Positions 7,678 to 16,334 of a stretch of DNA of 21,341 nt are shown here, piece after piece (the first letter of the stretch is position 1; each line of letters begins with the position of its first letter). Origin of the DNA: Chloroflexota bacterium (lineage in GTDB: Bacteria; Chloroflexota; Limnocylindria; QHBO01). The DNA lies in NCBI GenBank assembly GCA_005880165.1, contig VBJP01000013.1, forward strand, positions 206-21,546. Reading direction: 5' to 3'. The notes beneath the pieces are model-generated. The model did no database searches. It had not been told where the DNA came from and saw nothing but the letters and a program-made list of their open reading frames with translations. A program made the translations under genes and the position numbers.

Positions 7678-8988
7678 TGGCTGAGGAAGGTCCCGATGTC
7701 GTACGCGGCTCGACCCTCCCGAACCCTGCCGTGTTGCTGCGGGTCGAGGCTGGAGTAGCTGGGTCGCGAGTGCCACTGCCATTTCCGGCGTGAGATGACG
7801 GCCTTCTTCGAGCATGCGCTCGGCGACGATCTCCTCCAGCGCGGAACGAGCGTCATCCACGACGCCCTCCGCCTTCATTGCCGCTGCCGGCGGCTCAACC
7901 GCTTCGATCTCGGCGTGGATCGCCTGCGTGGCGCCCCGGAGCCGGAGCGCGTCGGCGTGGTCGCCTCGCGCTTCCACAGTGGCCGCCACAGCCATGGTAT
8001 CGCCCATTAGGCGGTTGGCCTGGGCGAGGGCCGCGGCTGCGCTGCCGATGGCAACCACATCACCCCGTTCGCGTAACGCGGCAAGCGCCGGCTCACCACG
8101 CTCAATCACGGCCGCATAGTCTCCCCGGCCGAGGTTCAACCACACCATGGCACCGTCCGCCAGTGCCGCTCGATACTCATCGCCAGTTTGCTCGGCCAGC
8201 CTGCGGCTTTCTGTCAGCAGTCCGCCCGCCCTCACGTACTCGGCGGCCAGGATCGAGGCAAACGACAGGTTGTACAGGCCCTCGATTTCCGCGGCCCGAT
8301 CCCCGAGCTCACGAGCGATGGTTAGCGCCTGGTCGTAGGCCGATTCAGTTGTCTGCTGATCTCCCTGCCAGTAGGCCAGGGAGCCGGCTGCCACCAAACC
8401 AAGCAAGCGAAGAGCGGCCGGAACGGACGGGAGCGCAAGCAGCTGGGCTACTTGAGCGCGGCCCTCCGCGGCCTGGCCGCGCTGCTGCCAGAAGCGCCAC
8501 AGCGCCGCACTCAAGCGGAACCCGACCTCCGCATTGGGCACGCGGACGGCCCACGCCACGGCGGCTCGCAGGTTGTCGCGTTCGTGGCCCAGGCGATCGG
8601 ACCAGCGGGCTTGATCTGCCGACCTGAGATGAGGGCCGGCCTTCTCAGCCAGCGCCAGGAAATACCGTGCGTGCCGGGCCTGGATCTCGAATTCCTCACC
8701 TCGGCTGCTCAGGCGTTCGCGCGCGAACTGGCGAATCGTTTCCAGTAAGGCGAAGCGCGGTTCGCCGGTGCGCTGATCGGTCGCGCGCACCAGGTTGCTG
8801 TCCACCAGCGAGGAGATCCCTTCGAGGGAATCAATGCCCAGCTCACCACCGGGATTGGCGACTTCCTCGGCCGCCTCCAGGCCGAAGCCCCCAGCAAAGA
8901 CCGAGAGCCTATCGAGCATTCGTTGTTGGGCGCCGTCGAGAAGCTGGTAGCTCCAGTCGATCGCGGCGATGTGCGTCTCTCGCCATTC
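7675..8988 (-). pseudogene. 5'-truncated COG3903-type ATPase/TPR regulator
   Basis: The frame is open from 8988, with an internal ATG at 8917-8919 that gives 414 residues. Homology starts abruptly at about WRETHIAAIDWSYQLLDG and continues through RLSVFAGGF, SLEGISSLVDSNLV and ALLETIRQFARERL, hallmarks of the region after the NTPase domain in large AfsR/LuxR-like predicted ATPases. TPR-like helices follow (about residues 150-330). The preceding cyclase or NB-ARC ATPase part is missing: an in-frame TAG lies about 20 codons upstream of the homology, and box 8 (9054) marks the break. The C-terminal tail after TQLLQPRPAA has low complexity, and the TGA stop falls in box 7, so the 3' end may also be foreign. 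Relatives are often 900-1100 residues. A short TPR protein made from the internal ATG cannot be excluded. Confidence 0.75.
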
Positions 8989-9053
8989 TCGGGGGCGAGC
9001 CTCGGTGCAAACGTGCTACCTCAAAGTATCACAGAGCCAGCCTGGAGCAGCGC

Positions 9054-9066
9054 AGTTAATCGGTCA
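9054..9066. repeat. Box 8, solitary AGTTA..CGGTCA box
   Basis: AGTTAATCGGTCA, matching the boxes beside the tRNA-Val remnants, lies about 65 bp upstream of the truncated ATPase homology. No clear tRNA fragment follows, although TTGGT and CGCTGG at 9078-9091 could be a badly decayed core. It may mark the lost end of the element that carried the ATPase fragment. Confidence 0.5.
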
Positions 9067-9142
9067 CGTGCAACGAGTTGGTTATCGCTGGCAATCGGCG
9101 AAGCCTCGGAGCGCGCCTCCAACCCCCAAGTACCATGGTGCG

Positions 9143-9963
9143 ATGACGGTTCGGATCGCCGCCTGCCAGATTGATGTGAGCCTGGGAGAGGTCGACCGCA
9201 ACCTCGAGCGGATCGAGCGCTCCCTCGGGGAGGCTGCCCAATTGGGGGCCCTCCTCGCGGTCCTGCCAGAGGCCTCCGTTACCGGCTACATGTTCGACTC
9301 GCTCGATGACGCGGTCACCGTTGCGCGTCGAGCCAACGCCGTCGCACCAGATCGGCTTGCGGCTTTCGCCGAGCGATATGGGCTGGCCCTCATCTGCGGT
9401 TCGCTCGAGGCGATCGGCGAGGCGGTGCGAAACGTTATCCACGTGGTGGCCTCAGACGGACGGCGCTTCAAATACTCCAAAGCGCACCTCCCATTCCTGG
9501 GGGTCGACCGCTTCGCCACGCCCGGCGACGACCCGCCGGCCGTCTACGAGCTCAGCGGCCTCCGCGTCGGAATAGTCGTTTGTTACGAGCTGCGTTTCCC
9601 TGAAGCGGCGCGCATCTGCGCCCTCGAGGGCGCTGACATCCTCGCCGTACCGACGAACTGGCAGCTGCTGAGAATCACTGTTACCTGCTGGCCGCCGACC
9701 GCGTGGGGACGGAGCAGGGGACCAGGTTCATGGGCCGTTCGATCCTCCTGGACTACGACGGTGTCCGCTTGGCGACTGGCAGCGACACCGAGGAAGAGGT
9801 CATTTTCGGGGACATTGACTCAGACGCGGCGCGCAAGCTGCGTGTGGAAGGGTTGGATACCATCGCCGACCGTCGTCCTGGGCTATACCGCAGACTCCTC
9901 AGCCCGGGTGCCGACAGGCTTCACCCGCCCGGAGCCAACCTCTTCTCCGGAGATGTGGAGTAG
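9143..9963 (+). pseudogene. Carbon-nitrogen hydrolase (nitrilase superfamily), one frameshift
   Basis: A CN hydrolase that would cleave a nitrile, amide or carbamoyl bond in the cytoplasm. The catalytic Glu43 (LPEASVTGY), Lys113 (FKYSKAHLPFLG) and Cys147 (GIVVCYELRFPE) are all present. After VPTNW (codon ending 9661) the frame is lost, while family sequence resumes in another frame as AAENHCYLLAADRVGTEQG and runs to the TAG at 9961-9963. Restoring one G near 9660 joins the parts into about 273 residues, the normal family length. The single clean indel and intact triad mean either a recent mutation or a base-calling error. The ATG at 9143 follows family homology; no strong Shine-Dalgarno is seen. 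It is convergent with the amidase gene, 58 bp apart. Substrate unknown. Confidence 0.8.
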
Positions 9964-10021
9964 CCCCACCTCCGTGGCCGACGGCCGCGCGCTGATTCCA
10001 TCAATCCCTCCAGCCGCGGAG

Positions 10022-11278
10022 TTAGGTTATCGCCCCTGCGGCCTCTTCCCAAGCCAGCGCAGCACCGAGTACTCGTGCATCGGATGGACCGCCGATTTGC
10101 AAGTTTCCGATGGCAATGGCTGGCCAAGTCAGCCAGCTGAACACTCGGGTGTAGCGGCCCACATCGTCCCGGATGTCCGGCTCGTAAGCGTCAGCCGGTG
10201 GGATTTCCATGCCCAGGGTAGGACCCACGAGGAGGTCAACGTTGAGCTCCGCCTGGAGGGAGGCGCGCCATCGACGGAGGGATCGGCGAGCGGCGTCGTA
10301 GGCCATTGCGGGAACTCGCCATGCAGCGTCCCATTTCCCTTGGGCATCCGGGCCGTACCTGGCGCGCTGCTTGGGAAAAAGGCGACGATGTGTCAACGCT
10401 GCCTCCACTTGGAATACCAGCGAGGGGTCGACCTCGGGCTCGGGCAGCACGACCTTAATGAGTTGTGCCCCGAGCTCTTCCCAGCGCTCTAGATCATTAG
10501 TCGGTAGGTCATGCCATACACCTACCCGAAGTCCGCGTACCCGCGCAGGCGGGATCGGCTCGCCGGTGAGAACCGAGTAGACGAGGGCGCAGTCCGCGAC
10601 CGAACGAGCCATCGGGCCGGCCGTGTCGAATGAAGGAGCCAGCGGAAAGCAACGCCGCAGGTCGATCTTGCCCTTCGAAGGCTTGAAGCCCACCGTGCCG
10701 CAGCAGGCCGATGGGATGCGAACCGAACCACCGGTGTCGGTGCCCAGTCCAATCGTGCATAGGCCAGCGGCGAGCGCGGCAGCGTTTCCCCCGCTAGAGC
10801 CTCCCGGTGTTCGGGTGGGCCATCGTGGATTCTTGACGTCACCCCAGCGCGGGTTCTGACTGGTGACCCCCCAGGCGAATTCATGCTGATTCGCCTTGCC
10901 GATAACCACCGCGCCGCTCGCCTCCAACTTGCTGACCGCTGCGGCGGTCCTTCGCGGAACACGGTCCTCGAACACGGCGGAGCCGCGCGTAGTGCGGATC
11001 CAAGCGGTGTCAAACATGTCCTTGGGCACCAACGGCACTCCAGCAAGCAACCCGCGCGGCCGCGTGCGGGCCCGCTCGAGGGCTTGGCTCCCGGCGACCG
11101 TAATGAACGCATGGAGATCAGCCGCACGCTCGATGGCCTTCAGGTGGGCCAGCACCACCTCCTCGGCCGACAGGCGACGCGCGTTGACCTGGGCGGCGAT
11201 CTCGGCTGCCGACATCGTGCAGAGTTCGCTTTCTCGGGCGACGCTCACAATTGTTGCCGCGTTGTACGCATCCGTCAC
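10022..11278 (-). CDS. Amidase signature family hydrolase
   Basis: A 418-residue cytoplasmic amide hydrolase using the Ser-cisSer-Lys triad: Lys86 (VPLVPKDMF), Ser161 (TPGGSSGGNAAALAAG) and Ser185 (GLGTDTGGSVRIPS) are all visible. Length is at the short end of the family (usually 420-520). The GTG at 11276-11278 is chosen because it overlaps the preceding stop as GTGA, a typical translational-coupling junction, and the protein then starts with TDAYNAATIVSVARESELC; the longer open frame would run far into the dehydrogenase gene. It is last in the gntR-led minus-strand operon, so it probably releases an amide-bound form of the transported compound, or ammonia from an intermediate. GatA-like sequence is shared, but no gatB/gatC neighbours exist, which argues against tRNA amidotransferase. 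Confidence 0.9.
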   Translation of the reverse strand: MTDAYNAATIVSVARESELCTMSAAEIAAQVNARRLSAEEVVLAHLKAIERAADLHAFITVAGSQALERARTRPRGLLAGVPLVPKDMFDTAWIRTTRGSAVFEDRVPRRTAAAVSKLEASGAVVIGKANQHEFAWGVTSQNPRWGDVKNPRWPTRTPGGSSGGNAAALAAGLCTIGLGTDTGGSVRIPSACCGTVGFKPSKGKIDLRRCFPLAPSFDTAGPMARSVADCALVYSVLTGEPIPPARVRGLRVGVWHDLPTNDLERWEELGAQLIKVVLPEPEVDPSLVFQVEAALTHRRLFPKQRARYGPDAQGKWDAAWRVPAMAYDAARRSLRRWRASLQAELNVDLLVGPTLGMEIPPADAYEPDIRDDVGRYTRVFSWLTWPAIAIGNLQIGGPSDARVLGAALAWEEAAGAIT

Positions 11279-12288
11279 TTGTGTGGCGCTTCCTCGACGA
11301 TCTCGCTGTTGATGACGTGCGAGGGGAGCATGCCATCGATCACGGCGCCGACGGCCTCGACCGCCAGATCCGCCATCGTTGCCCTCGTCTTCACGGTCGC
11401 GGAGGCAATGTGGGGAAGGACGATGCAATTCGGGAGGTGAAGGATCGGGTCGTCGGCGGTGATCGGCTCGGTGGCTGTAACGTCGAGTCCCGCCGCCGCG
11501 ATGCGATGGTCAGCGAGGGCGTGAGTCAGCGCGACTTGGTCGAGTACTCGGCCTCGGGACGTGTTAACCAGGACTGAACTTGGCTTCATCAAGCCCAGCT
11601 CCCGCTCCCCGATCAGGCCCCGGGTCTCAGCGTTCAAGGCGACGTGCAGCGTGACGATATCCGAGCGCCGCAGCAGCTCCTCGAGCGAAACCCGCTCGAA
11701 GGGCACCCCCGGCACGAAGCTTCGAGAGTGGTAGAGCACCTCCATTGCGAAGCCTTGGGCGCGGCGCGCCACGGCCTGGCCGACCGCTCCCATGCCAACG
11801 ATCCCCAGAGTCGCGCCATGGACATCAAGGGCGGGCAATAGCTCGAATCCTTCCGCGATCCATCCCCCGCCGTGGACAAGCCGGTCCCCCTCAACCACAC
11901 GTCGGCGCGCCGCGAGAATCAGCGCCCAGGCCATGTCGGCAGTGGTCTCGGTCAGGACGCCGGGCGTGTTGGTGGCGAGGATGCCGGCCGCGTTCAGCGC
12001 TGCTAGATCAAGGTGGTCAAATCCGACGCTAACCGTGGACACAATCTCCAACCGCGGCGCGGCATCCACCACCGCTGCCGTGATGCGATCGCTGCTCTGG
12101 CAAATCAGCGCGTGGGCGCCATCGACCAGGGCGATAAGCTCGCGCTCCTCGAGGGGCCGCTTCTCTGGGAAGGCCTCAATCGTGGCCCGCTGGCGCAACA
12201 CCCGGAGGCTGTCACCGGGAAGTTCGGGGCGCGTCACAGCTATCGTCGGATCGGAGATCAAATGGCCAGCGTGCCAGCGGGCTGCCAT
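11275..12288 (-). CDS. D-isomer-specific 2-hydroxyacid dehydrogenase (glyoxylate/hydroxypyruvate reductase-like)
   Basis: A 337-residue NAD(P)-dependent dehydrogenase. The Rossmann motif GIVGMGAVGQAVARRAQGF lies at about 162-180. The catalytic Arg245 (VNTSRGRVLD), Glu274 (DVTATEP) and His293 (LPHIASAT) are present, and the substrate-loop sequence STVSVGFDHLDL (about 84-95) fits glyoxylate/hydroxypyruvate reductases. It likely interconverts hydroxypyruvate or glyoxylate with D-glycerate or glycolate; the exact substrate cannot be read from sequence. The ATG at 12286-12288 has GGAG 10 nt upstream. The gene follows the binding-protein gene after 108 bp containing a hairpin, and its stop overlaps the amidase start. 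Confidence 0.9.
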   Translation of the reverse strand: MAARWHAGHLISDPTIAVTRPELPGDSLRVLRQRATIEAFPEKRPLEERELIALVDGAHALICQSSDRITAAVVDAAPRLEIVSTVSVGFDHLDLAALNAAGILATNTPGVLTETTADMAWALILAARRRVVEGDRLVHGGGWIAEGFELLPALDVHGATLGIVGMGAVGQAVARRAQGFAMEVLYHSRSFVPGVPFERVSLEELLRRSDIVTLHVALNAETRGLIGERELGLMKPSSVLVNTSRGRVLDQVALTHALADHRIAAAGLDVTATEPITADDPILHLPNCIVLPHIASATVKTRATMADLAVEAVGAVIDGMLPSHVINSEIVEEAPHK

Positions 12289-12342
12289 GTTCTTATGACT
12301 CCAATGAGCCCGACCCGGGTACCGAAGGTGTGAGGGCGAATC

Positions 12343-12373
12343 CTGCGGGCGCCCGTCCGACCGACGCCCGCAG
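12343..12373 (-). terminator. Hairpin downstream of the binding-protein gene
   Basis: A perfect 9-bp GC stem (CTGCGGGCG with CGCCCGCAG) closes a 13-nt loop, 23 nt past the stop of the binding protein. There is no T-run. In ABC operons such hairpins often stabilise or partly terminate transcripts so that more binding protein than enzyme is made; that role is inferred here. Confidence 0.5.
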
Positions 12374-12396
12374 CTTGGTTCGTGCCGCCTGGAAGA

Positions 12397-13572
12397 CTAA
12401 CTCACCCCCCAGATCTTCTTGTATTGGTCGCGGTAGCCGTTGTCCGGATCGTAGAGGTTGTTCGGCCCTCCATCGAACTGGATGTTGTCCTTGGTGACGA
12501 TGTGGACGGGTGCCACATAGCCGCTCGGCGCCTCGCCGGCGATGGCCCGGTTGAGCTCGTCGATCAGCTGCCAACCCGCTTCATTGAGCGGCTCAGCGAC
12601 CGTCGCGATCTGGTACTGACCGCTCCGCACACGTTGGAAGGCGGCCACGCTGCCGTCGCCCGCCGAGATGAACTGCGGCGGACCCGAGGTGGGAACGCCC
12701 GCCGACTGTAGAGCCGGGGACGCAAAGTCGAAGTACAAGTCGTTAATCCCGAGTCCGATCGTCCACTTGTTCCCGAAGCGTTGCAACAGAGACGAGGTTT
12801 CACCCGGCATCCGCGTGGACGTTTCGGCCAGCGGCGTGTTGACGTAGTCGAGGACGGTGCACCCTGAACAGGCTTGAATGACCGATCGCATCGTCTCGGC
12901 CTTCTTGATGCCAATGGCGTCGCCCGACTGCCAGAAGATGACTGCTCCTGCGGCGTTGTGGGTCTGCTGGATGGCAAACGCCGCAGCCACCTTCGCCACA
13001 CCCGTCGCTTCGGTTGTCACGTTGGTGACGATTGGGGGATCTGACACCGGACCGGCAGCTGCCGCGGAGTGCCAGCCCACGATCTTGATGCCCGCCTGCG
13101 CGGCTGCACGAATTGGGGCTGCCTCCTCTTGAGCGTCGACGGACCCGAGGATGATCCCCGCCGGCTTCAACGCCACGGCCTGATTAATGGCGGCCACTCT
13201 GCCATTGACCGTTCCGAGTCCATCTATGATCTTGAGCTGCCAGCCGATCGCAGCCGCTGCTTCCTGCACGCCCTTGCTGACGCCAAGGACACCACCGTTG
13301 CGCATGTCCTGGGCGACGTACACCACCAGCTTGCCGGTTTGGGCCTTCGGCCCACTGGTCGGCCCGTCCCAGGTCGTCGTATGTTGCTCGGCCTTCTGTA
13401 GTAGGCCCATGGCCTCGTCAAGAAGCGCGTTGGTGGCCGCAGGCGACGTACTTGCACCTGTGGAAGTCGACGCGCCGGGGGACGCGCACCCGCCGATGGC
13501 CAGCGCGGCGGCGGCGAGGAAGGCCATTCGCCTGCCCCTCCGCTGACCGATAAGCAACAACTGAGGACTCAT
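12397..13572 (-). CDS. Sugar-type ABC transporter substrate-binding lipoprotein (Peripla_BP_4)
   Basis: A 391-residue extracytoplasmic binding protein of the ribose/galactose group, anchored by lipid. An Arg-rich N-terminus, hydrophobic segment AFLAAAALAIGGC and lipobox Cys29 indicate signal peptidase II processing; a Thr/Ser/Ala-rich linker follows. The mature domain starts near KLVVYVAQDMRNGGVLGVSKG, with KPAGIILGSVDA and WTIGLGINDLYFDF as typical cluster-1 sugar-binder segments. AGGAGG lies 6 nt before the ATG, the best Shine-Dalgarno in the operon, consistent with high expression. It sits in the gntR operon, opposite the ATPase and permease genes with which it should work. Ligand unknown; neighbours suggest a hydroxy acid, lactone, amide or sugar acid rather than ribose. 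Confidence 0.9.
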   Translation of the reverse strand: MSPQLLLIGQRRGRRMAFLAAAALAIGGCASPGASTSTGASTSPAATNALLDEAMGLLQKAEQHTTTWDGPTSGPKAQTGKLVVYVAQDMRNGGVLGVSKGVQEAAAAIGWQLKIIDGLGTVNGRVAAINQAVALKPAGIILGSVDAQEEAAPIRAAAQAGIKIVGWHSAAAAGPVSDPPIVTNVTTEATGVAKVAAAFAIQQTHNAAGAVIFWQSGDAIGIKKAETMRSVIQACSGCTVLDYVNTPLAETSTRMPGETSSLLQRFGNKWTIGLGINDLYFDFASPALQSAGVPTSGPPQFISAGDGSVAAFQRVRSGQYQIATVAEPLNEAGWQLIDELNRAIAGEAPSGYVAPVHIVTKDNIQFDGGPNNLYDPDNGYRDQYKKIWGVS

Positions 13573-13629
13573 GGCCGACCTCCTTCTAAGTAGCGCCTAA
13601 TGTATTCACTACGACCAACTGGCTTAGGG

Positions 13630-14409
13630 TTACGGAACCATCACCTCACCGCCCGTTACAAACAGAGTCTGTCCGGTGACGTATTCGCTCATGGGGCTGA
13701 TTAGATAGAGCACGGCGCGAGCGACGTCGGCGGAGGTGGCGATCCGTCCGGTTGGATTGGCCGCTCCACGGGCGGCAATTTGCTCCTCGCTGTAGCCATG
13801 TCGCGGCTGAGCAGTGTCGGTCATCCCCGGCGCGACGGCATTCACCCGAACGCTGTGCGGCGCCAGCGCCTTCGCGAAGCACTTTGTCAAGGCAACGATG
13901 CCAGCCTTGCTCGCGCAGTAGTGGGCTCCCACCACATCCGGGACTATCGCCGACTCCGACGCGATGTTCACGATCGCTCCGGATCGCCGAGCGGACATCC
14001 TTCGAGCCGCTTGCTGAGAACAGAAGAACGTTCCCTTCAGGTTAACGGCTAGGACGCGGTCCCACGTGACCTCGTCCAGCTCGAACACGGATGCCCGCGG
14101 GAAGATGCCAGCGTTGTTGACCAAGATATCAAGCCGATCGAATGCCCTGTCCACCTCCTCGAATAGTCGAGCGATCTCCGCGGTCGACCCAACGTCGCCT
14201 TGCACGGCGACGGCGCCGGTCCCGAAAGCGTCGAGCGCTTCGGGGCGAGTCGCGGGGTCTGGGTAGTTGATGGCGACCCGGGCGCCGTGCGCCGCCAGCG
14301 TCAAGGCGATCTCCCGGCCAATCCCCTGGTTGGCTCCCGTGACCAGGGCACTCTGCCCCGAAAGGTCAAGAGCTTCGCCGGTCGGAGCGTATGGCGAGCT
14401 AGCAGGCAT
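13630..14409 (-). CDS. Short-chain dehydrogenase/reductase (classical SDR)
   Basis: A 259-residue NAD(P)-dependent oxidoreductase. It has cofactor motif TGANQGIG (24-31), NNAG (98-101), Asn123, a Ser in IASESA (151-153) and the active-site YCASK (Tyr164, Lys168). The ending VLYLISPMSEYVTGQTLFVTGG is typical of FabG-like sugar and polyol dehydrogenases. The ATG at 14407-14409 has GAGGG upstream and starts 8 nt after the tartrate/malate dehydrogenase stop, so the two are cotranscribed. It probably oxidises a hydroxyl group of the imported compound; the substrate cannot be resolved. Confidence 0.92.
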   Translation of the reverse strand: MPASSPYAPTGEALDLSGQSALVTGANQGIGREIALTLAAHGARVAINYPDPATRPEALDAFGTGAVAVQGDVGSTAEIARLFEEVDRAFDRLDILVNNAGIFPRASVFELDEVTWDRVLAVNLKGTFFCSQQAARRMSARRSGAIVNIASESAIVPDVVGAHYCASKAGIVALTKCFAKALAPHSVRVNAVAPGMTDTAQPRHGYSEEQIAARGAANPTGRIATSADVARAVLYLISPMSEYVTGQTLFVTGGEVMVP

Positions 14410-14417
14410 CGATCCCT

Positions 14418-15533
14418 CTATCCGCGCGTCTGGCTCGTGGCCGAAAGCGCGCTGCCTGTGGGTCGCTCGGAGAGCGCACGGAAGCGAGACACAATGGCAT
14501 CACCCATGGCGATGGTCGTGGCCTGGCCCCCCAAGTCGGGCGTCACCGTCCCACTGGACAGAACGTCTTCGATCGCCTCGAGAAGCAGGGCAGCAAGCTC
14601 ACGGCGCCCCAACTGATCGAGCATCAGCTTCACCGACCAGATCTGCCCAACCGGGTTAGCGATGCCTCGGCCAGCGATGTCGGGTGCCGAGCCGTGCACA
14701 GGCTCGTACATGTTCGGGACCCCGCCGTCCGGATTGAGGTTGGCAGAGGCGGCCATGCCGATGCCGCCCTGGACCGCGGCCCCGACCTCGCTGAGGAGGT
14801 CGCCCAGTAGGTTAGAGGCGACAATTACGTCGAACGCTTCAGGCTCGAGCACGAGCTTCGCTGCCAGCGCGTCAGCATGCATCAACGTGGCGCTAACCAG
14901 TGGGTACTCTGCGCCGATCCGACGGAAGACTTCGTCCCAGTACGGCATGACGTAGTTGATGCCGTTCGATTTCGTGGCCCCGACCAGAAGGCGGCGCGAC
15001 CGCGCCGCCAGCTCGAAGCCGTATCGCACGATGCGTTCGGTGCCGACCCTGGTAAAGATCGTGGTTTGCACCACCACCTCGTGCGGTAGGTCATGGTGCA
15101 GTCGGCCGCCGATGTTGGAGTACTCCCCCTCGGTGTTCTCGCGGAGAACCATGAAGTCGACCGTTCCTGGCTGCTTGCCAGCGAGAGGGCTTGGCGCCCC
15201 GCGGAGGATCCGTGTGGGACGCAAGTTCGCGTAGAGCTGAAATCCTCGGCGGATGGGGAGTAGCAGTCCCCAGAGCGATATGTGGTCAGGAACGCTGGGC
15301 CAGCCGACGGCGCCCAAGACGATGTCGCTGAAATCGCCGAGAGTCGCCAACCCAGTTGGCGGCATCATCACGCCGTGCTCCAGGTAGTAGGCACAGCTCC
15401 AGGGGAACCCGGTGAACTCGAAGCTGAGGCCACCATCGATATCCGCCGCAGCCCGCAGCGCATCGAGAGCCAGCGGCACGACCTCGGGCCCGACGCCATC
15501 GCCCGGGATGACCGCGACGCTGCGCTTTTCCAA
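14418..15533 (-). CDS. dmlA: D-malate/tartrate dehydrogenase (decarboxylating)
   Basis: A 371-residue member of the isocitrate/isopropylmalate dehydrogenase family, closest in recalled sequence to DmlA/TtuC: AVGWPSVPDHISLWGLLLPI, QLYANLRPTRI, MVLRENTEGEYSNIGGR (128-144) and ATKSNGI (187-192). Substrate-binding Arg105, Arg131 and Lys188 and metal ligands Asp221 and Asp245 are visible; the position usually held by a second Asp in GDxxSD is Glu249, a conservative change. The family converts D-malate to pyruvate and CO2, or tartrate to oxaloglycolate or glycerate, with NAD and divalent metal. A TTG start at 15531-15533 has GGAG 5 nt upstream. First enzyme gene after gntR. The choice between malate, tartrate and isopropylmalate is inferred from motif and context; no leuCD neighbours. 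Confidence 0.87.
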   Translation of the reverse strand: MEKRSVAVIPGDGVGPEVVPLALDALRAAADIDGGLSFEFTGFPWSCAYYLEHGVMMPPTGLATLGDFSDIVLGAVGWPSVPDHISLWGLLLPIRRGFQLYANLRPTRILRGAPSPLAGKQPGTVDFMVLRENTEGEYSNIGGRLHHDLPHEVVVQTTIFTRVGTERIVRYGFELAARSRRLLVGATKSNGINYVMPYWDEVFRRIGAEYPLVSATLMHADALAAKLVLEPEAFDVIVASNLLGDLLSEVGAAVQGGIGMAASANLNPDGGVPNMYEPVHGSAPDIAGRGIANPVGQIWSVKLMLDQLGRRELAALLLEAIEDVLSSGTVTPDLGGQATTIAMGDAIVSRFRALSERPTGSALSATSQTRG

Positions 15534-15567
15534 CCCTACTCCGCCGGCTCGCCTGTCACGACGACCG

Positions 15568-16230
15568 CTACGTCCTTGACTGTCGGATCAACAGGGTCCT
15601 CAGCAGCGCAACGGCATACGCGTTGTGGGCGCGCAACGCCTCATCAGCCGCCACCAGGTCCCGTTTGGTAACTGCCTGAAGGATGTGTCGATGCTGCTCC
15701 ACCAATTCGTCGTGCAGTTCATCGGGCACCATCAAGGCGAGCGCGGGCCGGACACGCTCAGTAACGAGGTGGTAGACCTTGTCGAGAATCTTGTTATCGG
15801 CGAGGGCCGCGAGTGCGCGGTGGAAGCCGAGATCCACCTCGATGACGGTACTTACATCGCGGCGGTGCACGGCCGAAGACATCGCTTCGAGAGTGTCGCC
15901 AAGCTGGTCGATTGCCGCAGTCTGGTCAGAACGCTTCACGACCTGCTCCACGACAAGACGCTCGAGTGCGAGGCGGGTGGCAAAGACGTCCTCGGCCGAC
16001 TTAAGCGTGAGCGTGCTAACTCGATATCCGCGCCGGGCGCGGTAGTCGACGAGTCCGCGCTCGCCGAGCTCGCGAAGTGCCTCCCGTACCGGAACGCGGC
16101 TCGTGCCAAGCTGCTCCGCTAACTGCACCTGCCTGATGCGGGCGCCGGGTTGCAAGGCCCGAGTGCTGATTAGGCGAGCGATCTCGTCGCCCACCTTGTC
16201 GGTGAGCGAGCCGTGAGCGATCTCAGCCAT
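15568..16230 (-). CDS. GntR-family regulator with FCD ligand domain
   Basis: A 220-residue cytoplasmic regulator. Residues 1-75 are the GntR winged helix (LQPGARIRQVQLAEQLGTSR, VPVREALRELGERGLVDY). Residues about 80-215 are an all-helical FCD domain with likely metal/acid-binding residues in VDLGFHRAL, EQHRHIL and ALRAHNAY. FadR/FCD regulators usually respond to small carboxylic acids such as gluconate, lactate or malonate, which fits the dehydrogenases beside it. It heads the minus-strand operon and faces the ATPase gene; a promoter and palindrome lie 100 bp upstream. The start ATG at 16228-16230 lacks a strong Shine-Dalgarno. Likely local repressor of both arms and itself. Confidence 0.92.
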   Translation of the reverse strand: MAEIAHGSLTDKVGDEIARLISTRALQPGARIRQVQLAEQLGTSRVPVREALRELGERGLVDYRARRGYRVSTLTLKSAEDVFATRLALERLVVEQVVKRSDQTAAIDQLGDTLEAMSSAVHRRDVSTVIEVDLGFHRALAALADNKILDKVYHLVTERVRPALALMVPDELHDELVEQHRHILQAVTKRDLVAADEALRAHNAYAVALLRTLLIRQSRT

Positions 16231-16334
16231 GGAGCATCGGCGTCGATTCTCCGCTCATCAGACTTGCCGGCTGAGGGCCGTCTGCCTTGGCCAGAATGGG
16301 CGAACGCCAGCCTATCCGCCCGTGCTTGTCAGAG

